A stretch of DNA of 64,000 nucleotides from Phycisphaeraceae bacterium (GTDB lineage: Bacteria > Planctomycetota > Phycisphaerae > Phycisphaerales > UBA1924), in the NCBI GenBank assembly GCA_015200025.1, contig CP054186.1, forward strand, positions 3,460,643 through 3,524,642, in the 5' to 3' direction. Shown in pieces: positions 1 through 12,000 of the stretch. Position 1 is the first letter of the stretch. Every line of letters starts with the position of its first letter. Under the pieces are notes generated by a model. The model saw nothing but the letters and a program-made list of their open reading frames with translations, was not told where the DNA came from and did not search any database. Both the position numbers and the translations under genes were made by a program.

Positions 1-3000
1 GCGATGAGCAGGCGGTTGCTGTTCTCGTCGCCCACCACGGTGACCTCGGCCTCCAACTGCCGCGCCAACGCCCCCGACTGCGTCGGGCCCAGCGTCGAGC
101 GTGAAAGGTCGCTCTCGCCCTTGAACACCTCCTGGAGCGTCGCGGCGATCTCCCTCGCCCGCGCGTTCTTGAGGTGGTACACCGTCTGGAGACGCTCGGT
201 CGCCTCGATGTTGTCGAGGCGGTTCACCAGCTCACGCACCTGCTCGAGGTAGCGGGCCGTCCCCGAGACGATCAGTGTGTTCGTCCTCGCGTCGACCGCC
301 ACGGACAACTGCTGACGCTGGTCGGGCACCGCCGTCACCGTCGTCGGCCCGCCGGGGCGGTCCTCGGGCTGCTCGGCCTCCGAGGGCGCGAGCACGAACA
401 ACTGCCCCTGCTGCCGCAGCGTGAACACATCGCGCAGAACCTCGGCCATCTTCTGCGCGTCCGCGTTCGTCAGGTGGAACTGCTCGATCAGCCGGTCCGC
501 CTTCGTGCTGTCCATGTCCTGGATTACCTCGCGCAGCAGCGCGAGGATCTGCGGCGGGGCGTTGACCAGCACCGCGTTGGTCCGAAGGTCGGGCGTCAGC
601 GTCACCTGATCGCGGATGGCCCCGTCGATCTCCGCCTCGGCGCGGGGCGCGTCGGGCTCGACGCCCGCCGCCCGAGCCGCCGTCTCCCGGATGTACTTGA
701 TCTTCGTCGCCTGCCGGCCCACGGGCTGACGCCCCGACACCCCGCGCCCGCTCAGCACGCTCTCGAGCAGGTTCACGATCTCCAGCGCGTTCGCCGACCG
801 CAGCTCGATCCGGTCCAGCTCACGCACCAACGCCACCTCCGTCGATTCCATCCTCTCGACCAGCGCCCGGACCTCCGCCACGTCGCGCGACGTCCCGGTC
901 ACCATCAACGCGTTGAGCCGCTCGTTCACGCTCACCGCGACCGAGTTGGGACCACGCTTGGCGTTCTCCTTATCCACGTACACCGCACGCACCTGAGTGG
1001 CGGCGTCGACGGCCTGCGTCCTCACCAGCTGGATCAGACCCGTCTCCTGCCCCGCCGCCAGCGACTGCCCCTGCTTGACCAGCGCGTCCACCAGGTCGCG
1101 CACCACCGCGAAGTTCTCGTCGCTGCACGCCACGATCAGCAGGCTGTTCTGGGGCTCGGGCTCGATCCGGAACGCGTCCATCGGGTTGGCGACGCCCCCC
1201 GCCCCGCCCCGGTTGGCCGCCTCGATCCGCTCGCGCATCAGCCGCTCGATCCGCGACGCCAGCTGCGTCACGTCCGCGCCCTCGACCGGCAGCACGTGGA
1301 TCGAGACCGTCGCGTTGGTCTCGGCCGCGTCGAGCGTCTTGAGCAGCGTCTCGACGACCGTGAGGCTCCGGGCGCTCGAACTGACGATCACCGAGTTGGT
1401 CCTCGCGTCGGAGGTGATGACCACCCGGTCCTCGGACCGCAGCGCCCCGCTCCGCTCACGCTGCGCGAACACCTCCTGCACCGTCCGGGCCGCCCGGTCC
1501 GCCGCCGCGTTGGTCAGCGGGAAGAACCGGAACGCGCTGTTCGCGTTCGCCGCCTCCACGTCCAGCTGCCCGACCAGCTCGCGCACCACCGCCAGGTTCC
1601 CCGGGCTCCCCACCACGATGAGCGCGTTGAGCGCGGGGTCGTCCGTGATCACCAGCCCGTTGAGCGGCGCGAACATGTCCGCCTCCGCACGAACCTCGGG
1701 CTTGCTCGGGTCCCGGCCCTGCTGCGCCAGACGCAGACGACCGTACTGCTTCTGCAGCCCGGCCGCCTCGGGCGTCGTCGCCAGCCCGCGCACCAGCACC
1801 TCGTTGAGCTTCCGCGAGATCGCCCCCGCGTCCCCGTGCTTGATCGCGATCACCGCCGGCTCGATCCAGCTGCTCGTCGCGTCGCTGTCCAGGTTCTTCA
1901 CCAGCACCTCGACCAGCGCCACCGCCTCCTCACGCCCGGCCACGACGATCGTGTTCGTGCGCTCGTCGATGGCCACCGCCACCTCGCCCGTCAACGCCTT
2001 GCCCGTCTCGGTGACGGGCTGACCCCGGCGTTGCGTCCCGGGCAGCCGGCTGAGCGCTTCCCCCTGCGCGAACAGCTGGTCCACCACCACCTTCACCCGG
2101 CTCGCCAGCGCGTTCTGCAGCGGGAACATCCGGATCACCACCGCCTCGCCCAGGGGCAGCGTGTCGAGCGTCTCGACCACCCGGGCCAGCGCCTGCACGT
2201 TCCCCGCCGTGCTCCCGATGATCACCGCGTTGGCCTCCGGGCTCACCACCAGCCGGATCGGCCTGGAAAGGTCCACCTCGAGGTCAGCCTCCTGCAGGCC
2301 CGTCCGCGTCAGCCGCAGACGCCGAAGGTGCTCCGCCAGCGCGGGCGCCGGGCCCGCCGACTGGGCGGCCTTGGACTGATCGAGCAGCTCGCGCAGCGTC
2401 TGCGCCAACGCGGGCGCCGCCGCCAGCTTGAGGCGCACGATCTGCACCACCTCGCCGCTCTCGGCCGGCTCGGCGTCGAGCGCCTTGACCAGGCTGATCA
2501 CCGCCGGCGCGTCGCCCGGCTCGGCGAGCACCGCCAACGCCTGACGCGTCGCCATCTCGATCACCGTGATCGGCTCGGTCACCACGCCCGGGCGGTCCGC
2601 CGGCTGGGCCCGAGTCAGCCCCATCGCCTCGATCATCGCCCTCATCCGCGCGGGGCTGTTGTGCTTGAGGTCCACGATGAACACCCCGGGGCCCATCGCC
2701 CCCGGCGCCCGCCCCTCGCCCACCCCGCCGGCCCCGAACACGCCCTTGTCCAGCTCCTCGATCGTGCGCGCCACCTGCTCGCGCAGCCGGTCGCTGCACG
2801 CGACCACCAGCGCGTTGTTCCCGCGCTCCACCTCGACCGCGAGGGTCTCGCCCATCTGCTGCGCGATGGGCGCGAACGTCCGCTGGATCGTCGGCGCCAG
2901 CCTCGCCGCGGGGACGCTCGTCAGCCGGAATACGTGCGGCTGCACACGCCCCGCGTCAACGGCCGTCTGCAGGCTCTCGGCCAGGGCCCGGATCTGCGCA

Positions 3001-6000
3001 AATTCCTCGTCCGGGGCTCGCACGATCAGCGCCCCGGCCGTGTCGTCGCCCACCACCAGCACCCCGCGCACCCGCGACGACCGCTCGCTGTCCCCCTGGT
3101 TCTGGAACAGCGTCCGGATCTGCTGCGCGATCACCGTCGGCTTGCCCGCCCGCAGCGGGACCACCCGGATGTCGTTGATGTTCGTCAACGCCGGCACGTC
3201 CAACTGACGCACCAGCGCCCGGATCCGCTCGAGCATCTTGACCCCGGCGAACACCACCAGGCTGTTGGTCTGGGGCTCCGCCGACACCGTGGGGATGTCC
3301 TTCGCGTCGATCAGCACCGCCGGCTGCACGAACTCGTCGTTGTTGCGGCCCTGACGCCCGCGGGCCTCGCGCTCGATGCGCACCCGCTCGCGGTCCAACT
3401 CGGCTTGCAGCGGGGCCCGCAGGCCCTCGTTGATGGCCCTCGCCACCGACACCGCGTCGGCGTGCTGCAGCGGGATCACCTCCGACTGCTGGGCCGTGTC
3501 GTACTCCTTCGTGTCCAGCTTCCGCAGCAGCGAGCGGATCCCCTCCCACTGGCCGTCCTCCGCCGAGATCACGAGCGAGTTGCTCGCCGGGTCGGGGATG
3601 ATGGTCACGTTCCGCGCGTCGGGCGTCGCGTCGAGGGCGTAGCGGCCGTAGAAGTTCTCGAGCGCCTTGGCCGTCTGCTCCGCCCTCGCGTACTCCAGCT
3701 TGACGAAGTCCGTCCGCTTCGGGCGGTCCGGCGCCACGTCCAGCGAGAGGATCATCCGCTCGATGTCCGGCATCACGTCCGCCGACGCGGAGATCATCAG
3801 CGTGTTGCTCGCCCGGTCGTAGTCGACGCTCGGCGTCGCCTCGCCGTCGGTCCGCGTCCGGTTCGCGAACATCTGCCGCACCGTGAACGACGCGTCGTCC
3901 GCGCTCATGTGGTCGAGCTTGAACCGGCGGAACACCGTCAGCGCCCGGGGCTTCTCGGTGTCCAGTTTCGACACCTGCTCGAGCGCGAGGTTGATCGCCT
4001 CGTCGCTGCCCGTCAGCATGAGCGAGTTGCTCCGACCGACCGCCGTGATGGCGATCTTGACATTGGGCGGGAGCGCCGTCCGCAGCGCCGTCGCCACTTC
4101 CTGCGCCCGGGCCGCCTGGAGCGTCACGGTGCGGATGTTGGCCTGCTCGGGCTTGGGGGCCGCGTCGAGCTGACGCACGAGCCCCGCGATCTGTTCGAAC
4201 ATCGCCTCGGGCGCCGAGACCAGGATCGAGTTCTGCGCGGGTTGGGGCGTCAGGACCACCCGCTCGTCCTCGCCCCCGGCCCGGGGGAACATGCTCCGCA
4301 GCGTGTTGGACGCCTCCGTCGCCGTAATGTTCTGGAGGACGTACACCTCCGTCCGCCGGTCCTGCCCCAGTTGGTCCACGTCGATCTGCGCGATCAGGTC
4401 GCGGACCAGCGCGAGCCCGGCCTCGTCCGCCGAGACCACCAGCACGTTGCCCTCCGCCGAGCCCAGGATGCTCACCGGGCTCTCGCTGAGCCCCTGCGCC
4501 CGCGCACGCTCCAGGAAGAACTGCCGCAGCGTCGTCGCCGCCCGCCCCGCCTTGGCGTGACGGAGCGCGATCGTCTCGACCTTCTGGTCGCCTCGGCCGC
4601 CCGCCGCGTCCAGCTCCGCGACGTACGCCGCCGCCTGCGCGACCCGCTCGGCCTTGCCCACCAGCACCACGCTCCGCCGCCCCTGGTCGATCTCGACCAC
4701 GACCCCGTCGGGGTCAGGCCCGCGCCACGTCCGCCACCCCGGCGTCGCCATCGCACGCTCGATCGTCGCCTTGACGGCACGGAGGTCGGCCTTCTCCACG
4801 CCCACCGCACGCACGACCAGCTGCTGGCGGTCCTCGGGCGGCTGGTCCAGTTGCGTGATCATCCGCTCCGCGACCGCCATCATCTCGCCCACGCCCATCA
4901 GCACCACCGCGTTGGTCCGCTCGTTGGTCTCGATATAGACCTGCTCGCCCGCGGGACGCCGACCCTCGCCGCCCGACCACATGTTGCTCCACCGGAACTC
5001 GCTCACCAGGTTCTGCACCGTGGCCTGGATATCCGCCACCCGCGCGTGACGCAGCGGGATCACCTTGAACTGCAGATCCTGCATCGGCGTCGGCGCGTCG
5101 AACGTCGTGATCAGCGATTCCACCTGCGCCAGCTCGTCCTCGCCCGCCGCCACCACCACGGTCCCGGTCCGCCGGTCGCCCATGACGGCCACCTTGGGCC
5201 CCTGGCGCCCGCCCCCGCGCCCGGACATCGCCGCACGGTCCTGGAAGAACCGCGTCAGCGACTGCGCGACGCTCTGCGCATCGGCCCGCTCGAGCTTGAA
5301 CGACCGCACCGGCAGCCCCGCGATGTCCGCCCGGTCGAGCTGGCCCACCAACTCACGGACCTCGGCGACCACCTCCTGCGGCCCACGGACCACGATCACC
5401 CCCGCCTGTTCCTCGGCCGAGAGACGCAGCCGCTCACGCCGGCCCGGGTCGCGCCCCACGATGACCGCCTCGATCGCCGAGCGAACGCCCGACGCCGACG
5501 CCGCCCTCAGCGGGATGATCGCCAGCTCCAGCCCCTGCTCGTCCATCGACGCGTCCGCCGATTCGAGCAGGCGGGCGACCTCTTCATGCTGCGGCCCGCT
5601 CGCGGTCACTAAAATCGCGTTCCCGCGCTCGTCCGGGACGAACCGGGCCTGGGGCGTCTCGTTCGCCCCCGGCCCCTGACGCTGCGCGTCGAAAAGCGAC
5701 TGGAGCGTCCGCGAAAGATCCGCGGCCTTGGCGTTGCCCAACGCGTACCGCCGGATCGCGAGCCGGCCCTCGGTGGGCGATTGGTCGATCAGCGAGATGA
5801 ACCGATCGATGACGGCGAGGGACTCTCGCGGGGCCGCCACGATCAGCGAGGCACCACCCGGGCCCCCGGTCACGCGGACCGACGCGGGGTCGAACCTCGC
5901 GGCGATCTCCGCCCCGTCGGCCCCCGCCACCCCGATCTCCGCCGAACGCATTCGGCGCGCCTGTGCCCCCTGCGGCGACGACCGCAGAAGATCGGCGACC

Positions 6001-9000
6001 GCGTCCTCGGCTTGCCGGGCCGACACGCTCGTCAGCGGGTACACCTTGATCGTCAATCGCCCCGCGTCCGCGACCCCCGCCACCGACGCGATCATCGACC
6101 CCACACTCGCGAAGTCCGTCTCGTTCGCCACCACCACCAGCGCGCCGCCCGAAGGATCGGGCAGGACGCTGACCGCCCCGCTGAACCCGCCGGGGTTGTC
6201 CACCCGGCCCGGGCGGTCGCCCTGCGGCGGGACGACCGTCACCCGCCCGATCTGCTGCACCGTCGTCCCGATCAGCTGCGAGAGCGCCTGCGCGTCAACG
6301 CCCGGAGGCAGCGTCACGACCCGAACCTTCGTGGGCTCGGCGGGGAGCGAATCCTGCAACTGCCGGGCCAACGCCGCCAGACGGTCCGTCATCCGAGGGC
6401 TGCCCACGATCATCAGCGAGTTGGTCGCCGGATCAACCGCGATGGTCACGTCGGCCTCGTCGCCCGCCGCGGGCTGGTCCGCGGGCTCGTTGGCGGCGGC
6501 GAACACCCCCCACGCCACCGCGGCGGCCCGCCAGTCCAAGGGCGCCGACGGTGTCAGCATCCCACGCGGCTTCCCGTCCGCCGGGGCGGCCTTCTCTCGC
6601 TCGCGACGGATCAACTCCTCCGTCGAGATCACCTCGACCCGAGCGCCCGTTTCTCCGCGTTCGCCCACCATCCGTCGAAGCGTCTCGGCCACCATCGCCG
6701 CGTCCGCCTTGCTCCGGTCCACCGGGACCATCCGCATCTGCCGGCTCGACGTCAGCGTCGCGTCGTCCACCGCGCGCACCAGCGCCTCGATCGTCCTCAG
6801 TTGCGCCGCGTCCGCACGCACGAACAACGCGTTGCTCCCGCGGTCCACACGGATCGTCGGCGGGGCCGACCCCGACGGCTCGTCCTTGAACACCGCCTCG
6901 ATGTTCTCCGCCAGCTCCGCGGCGTCGGCGTTGCGGACCGCGATCACCCGCACCGCCCGGTCGCCCTCGCCCGGGCCACGCCCGGCGGGGTCCGTGTCGA
7001 GTTCGGCGATCACCTGCTCGGCCAGGTCCAGGATCGCGCGGGGCCCGCTCACGACGATCGCGTTGAGCCTCGGCTCCGACGCCACACGGACCTTCGGCGC
7101 CGCCGCCGCCTGACCCTGCCGGGCGATCACCTCGGCCCGGGCCCACTGCGGCAGCATCTCGATCAGGTTCTCCTGCGTCAGCACGCTCTCCACCACCGGG
7201 CGGATCGACTCCGCCCGCGTGTGCTTGAGGTACATCGTCCGGACCCCAAGCCCGTCGGGCTTGCGGGCCCCGTCCATCCCCGCGACCAACTGCTCGGCCT
7301 TGTCCAGTTGCCTCGCGCTCCCGCTCACCACCACGCTGTTGCTCGCCGGCTCGGCCCGCACCGTCGCCGCCGCCTCCCCGGGCGACGCCGACGCCGACAA
7401 CGCCGCCCCCAGCGCCGCCGCGATCCCGTTCGCGTCCCCCGAGCTGAGCGAGAACACGCGGACGTCCACCGCCCCGCCCGCCGGCGGAACGTCCAGCGCG
7501 CCCACCAACTCACGGGCCATCGCCATCAGCACCGTCGGGACGCTGACCACCAGACGGTTCCCCTTCGCGTCCGCGTTGACCGTCGGCGTCGGCACCGTCA
7601 GCCCCGCACGCTCCGCCGCCAACAGCTCCGACGGCCACCGGCCCCGGTCCCGAAGCACGCCCTGCACCGAGCCCGCCACCGACGCCGCGTCCGCGTGCGA
7701 CAGCGGGATCAGCGCCAGGTCCGCCGCCGGCATCGACGCCGACCGCTCGTCCAGCGTCGCCAAGGTCGCCAGGGATTCGTCGACCTGGGCCTTCGTCCCG
7801 ATCACCACGATCGCGCCGCTCCCGGGCTCGGCCGTCATCTCCACCGGGCCCCGCGTCTGCGAGACCGTCGCGTTGACGATCCGCACCGCCTGCGCCGCCA
7901 GCGCAACGGCCTGCCCCTTCGCCGGTGTGAATGTCGCCGCCACGCGGTCCTGCTGCGGCGCGGGCTGGTCCAGACGCTCGATCACCGCCTTGGCCAGCTC
8001 GAGCGACGAGCTCGGCCCGCTCACGATCAGCGAGTTGCTCCGCGTGTCCGCCTCGACCTTGATCGACGGACGACGGAACAGGTCCTGCCGGTTCCTCGCC
8101 GCGTACTGCAACTGCAACTGGAGGATCCTGGGGTCCGTCTGCTGCTGCTCCACGAGCAACGGCTCGACGATCCGCGCCAAGACCGACGCGTCCGCGTGCT
8201 TCATCGTGAACGTCTGCACCCCGGGCGTGTCGCCGGTCGACGGACGCACGTCCAGCGGGCGGATCAACTCCTCGACCTTCGCAAGGTCCGCGTCCAGCCC
8301 CGCCAGCAGCAGCGCGTTGCTCCCGGGGGCCGCCACCACCGACACCGTCCCGCCCGAGGGCAGTTCCATCGCCGCGGCCGCCTGCCGGAGGGTCTCCGCC
8401 GTCTGCGACGCGTCCGCGAATGAAAGTGGCACGACCCGGACCATGCTCCGCGAGCCCCCGGGCCCGTCCTTGTCCAGCGCCCGGATCAATTCCTCGGCCA
8501 CCGCCTGGATCGGCTCGGGCGCGGTGATGATCAGGCTGTTGGTCGCCGCGTCCGAGGCGACCTCCAGCAGGCTCTTAACGTCCGCGGCCCCCCCGGGCCC
8601 GACGGGCGCCTCGCCGCGGACCCGCGCCGTGAGCAACTGCTCCAGCAGCGGGCGCAGCTTCTCCGCCCTCGCGTGCGACAGCGGGTGAACGCGGACCACC
8701 ATCGACGGGCCCGCGGGCGTCCCGTCGAGGTCCTTGAGCACCTTCTCGATCTCCGCGAACGCCTCGCGCGGGCCGCTGACCACCAGGGCACGCGTCGCGG
8801 GCTCGGCGGTCACGGTCACGGGGGTCGTCGGCGCGACGCCCGGGAGCCCACCGCCCGAGGCCAGCGTGCGCAGCGTCGACGCCACGCGGTCCACGTCCGC
8901 GCGCACCACCCGGTACGTGCGGACCTCGGCGGACCCCGACGCCCGGGATTGGTCCAGGCTCGTGACGATCTGCTCGAACCCCGCCAGACGCTTGCTCGGC

Positions 9001-12000
9001 GCGTCCACGATCAACGCGTTGGTCTCGCGGTGCGCACGAACCACCACCTCACGCGGCGGCCTCAGGTCCGGGCGCGGCTGACGAGTCCGGGGGTCCAGCG
9101 GCACCGGCGGCTCGGGGAACATCTGGTCGATGGTCTCCGCCAGCGCCTCCGCCCTCGCGTGACGGAGCGGGAAAATCCGGATCTCACGCCCGGCCTGGTC
9201 CTGCGCCTGCGTCCGGTTGAGCTGCTCGACGATCGCCTCGATCTCCGGCAGCACACCCTCGGCCGCCGACACCACCAGCGTGTTCGTCGCCGCGTCGGCC
9301 TGGATATCGACCGGCAGCCGCCCGCGCTGCTCCGCCGAGCGCTTGTCGTACGCCGCCTGCAGAACCTGCGCGAGGTTCGCCGCGTCGCTGGTCACGACGC
9401 GCAGGACCCGCAGCGGCGGCCGCTCGACCGTCGAGTTCGCGTCGAGGTTGCGCACCAGCGCGTCGATCACCGCGAGCTGCGGCGCCGTGGCGGCGACGAC
9501 GACCGAGTTGGTCGCCTCGACGGCCTCGAAGACCGGCGCGGGCCCGCCGCGGGCGTTGAGCGTCTCGCTCGTGCGCACCAGGTCGCCCAGGAACGCCACC
9601 ACGTCCTTGGCCTTGGCCACGCGAAGCTCGATCATCCGGATCTCGCGGGCCGGGCCCGCCTGCTTCTGCAGTTCGTCGAGGATCCTCGCCGCGCGAGCGG
9701 TCCCCGGCTCGTCCGCGACGATCGAGACCGTGTTGCTCGGGTCGTCCGCCGTGATCTCCGCGGGCGTCGCGGTGGGGTCGCCCGCGGTCTGGGCCTTGTA
9801 GATGTCGGTGGCGCGCCGGGCCACGTCGGTGGCCCGTGCGTTGACGATCGGGTACACGCGCAGCGTGCGCGCGATCGGGACCGCCGAGAGGTCCGCCAGC
9901 ACCCGCTCGACCGTCGCGAACACCGTCTCATCGCCCGTGACGATCAGCGTGCTCGAACGAGGCTCGGCGTCGATGATCACCGGGACCGGGGGCTTGCCCG
10001 GCTGGGGCTGGGGCGCGATCACGCCGCGGGCCGCCATCCCCGCCAGCGCGGTCTTGACCGCGTCGAGGCTCGGGCCCTGGATCCGGTACGTGCGCAGTTG
10101 GGCGGTGGGGGGGAGTTCGACGGTGTCGAGCTTGTCCGCGAGTTCCTTGATCGACGCCATCTGGTCCGCGTCCGCGTACACCACCAGCGAGTTGGTGTTG
10201 GGGTCCGCCGACACCGTCACGGGCTTGGGCGCCTGAAGCCACGGCTGCGGGCGGCCCAGGCGATCGACCGGGACCGGGGGCTGCGGGTAGAGCCGGTCGA
10301 GGGCGGCGGCGATGTCCGCGGCCTTGGCGACCTTCAGCGGGAACAACCGGGTTTCCTTCTCGCCCCCCTCGCGGCGTTCCTTGTTGAGGTCGTCGACGAA
10401 CGCCCGGATCTCTTCGAAGGGCTCGGGGTGGGCCGAGACGATCAACGTGTTGGTCGCCGCGTCCGACTTGACGTCCACCGGCTTGGAGGCCCGCTCGGTC
10501 TGGGGGCGGCCGCCGTAGCGGGCCGAGAGCATCCCCGCGATCTTGTCCGCGTCCGCCGTGCGGAGTTGGAGCAGCTTCATCGGGGGCAGGTCGAGCGATT
10601 CGATCCGGTCGAGCCGGCGGACAAACTCGGCGACCATCGCGTGCTGCGCGTCCTCGGCGGTGACGAGCAGGCTGTTGGTCTGCTCGATGACGCCCAGCAC
10701 CGGCGCGGGGACCTCCCGCGCGGGGTCGATGCTGTCGGCCTTCTCGAGCAACTCGCGCAGCGTCCCGACGATGTCCGACGCCTTGGCCTGCTGCACGTCG
10801 ATCACCCGCGTGGTGCGCGTGGGCGGCGTGAGCTGCTGGGCCTGCGTGAGCAGTTCGGTGAAGACACGGAGCCCCGACGCGGACCCGCGCAGGATCGCCC
10901 CGCCCCCCGCCGCGTCGATCTCCCACTCGACCGGGCCGGCCTCGCCTTCGGGCATCCCGGTGGTGCGGTCGGCGTACAGCCCGGTCACGCGCGTGAGCAG
11001 GGCCTGGCCCCCGGTCGCCGGGAGTCGCACGATGCGGACCTCGCGCCGGCCCTCGGGCGAGACGTCGAGCCCCGCGGCGATCTGCTCCACCTGCGCCACG
11101 TCGTCCGCCGGCCCCTGCACGATCAGCCCCCGCCCGTCGGGTAGCCCGGCGAGGCGGATCATCCCGGTCTGTCGGGTGGTTAGGAGCTTGCGGATCAGCG
11201 TCTCGGCCTGGGCCGCGTCGATGTGCTTGAGACGCAGCACCGTCGCCCGGCTCTCGGGCTTGGGCAGCCCCGTGCCCTCGTCGACGGCGCCGGGGTCCAT
11301 CGCCGCGAGCAGCGACATCGCCTGCGCGAGCTGCCCCCGCGGGCCGATGATCGAGATCTTCGACGCCTGCGGGAGCGAGATGACCCTGGGCTTGCGGTCG
11401 GGCGGGAGGTTCGCGAAGAGGTCGTTGACCTTCGCGGCGGCCGCGTCCGCGGGCACGCTCGACAGCTGGACCGTCACCATCTCCCCGGCCAGGGCGGCGG
11501 CGCCCTCGGGCACGTCGAGCATCGCCACCAGGTCTTCCACGATCCGGAGGCGGGCGGTGGTCCCCACGGCGACGACGGCGTTCGTGCGGGCGTCGGCGTA
11601 CAGGTTCATCCCCCCGAGGTCCTGCTGCTCCTGCACGACCCTTTTCCCGTCGGGCATCACCACCTCGCGCACGATCTTCTGCGAGACCAGCCCGCGGAGC
11701 GCCGTGACGACCACGTCGGCGTTCGTGTGCTTGAGGGTGAAGAGCCGGAACTGCGTGTCCGCGGGCTTGACCTGGTCGATCGCCCGGACGATCTCCTGGA
11801 GACGCCGGCACTGCGCCGCCGTGTCCGTCACGACGACCATGTTCTGCGCGGGGATCGCCAGCACCGCGCCGAACTTGCCCCGCAACGGTTCGATCTGCTT
11901 CACGACCGTGTCGGCCAGGGCGTGCTGCAGCGGGATGGCGAGCGTGAGGACCTCGTCGGGGCGGACGCCGGGCGGCAGTTCGCCGCTGACAACCATCCCG

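Noticed and set aside
174..5612. Plus-strand open frame of 1812 codons, Arg/His/Pro-rich
   Set aside because: It is antisense to the giant secretin-like gene. Its composition (R, H, L, P runs) and lack of any motif are typical of shadow frames in GC-rich DNA.
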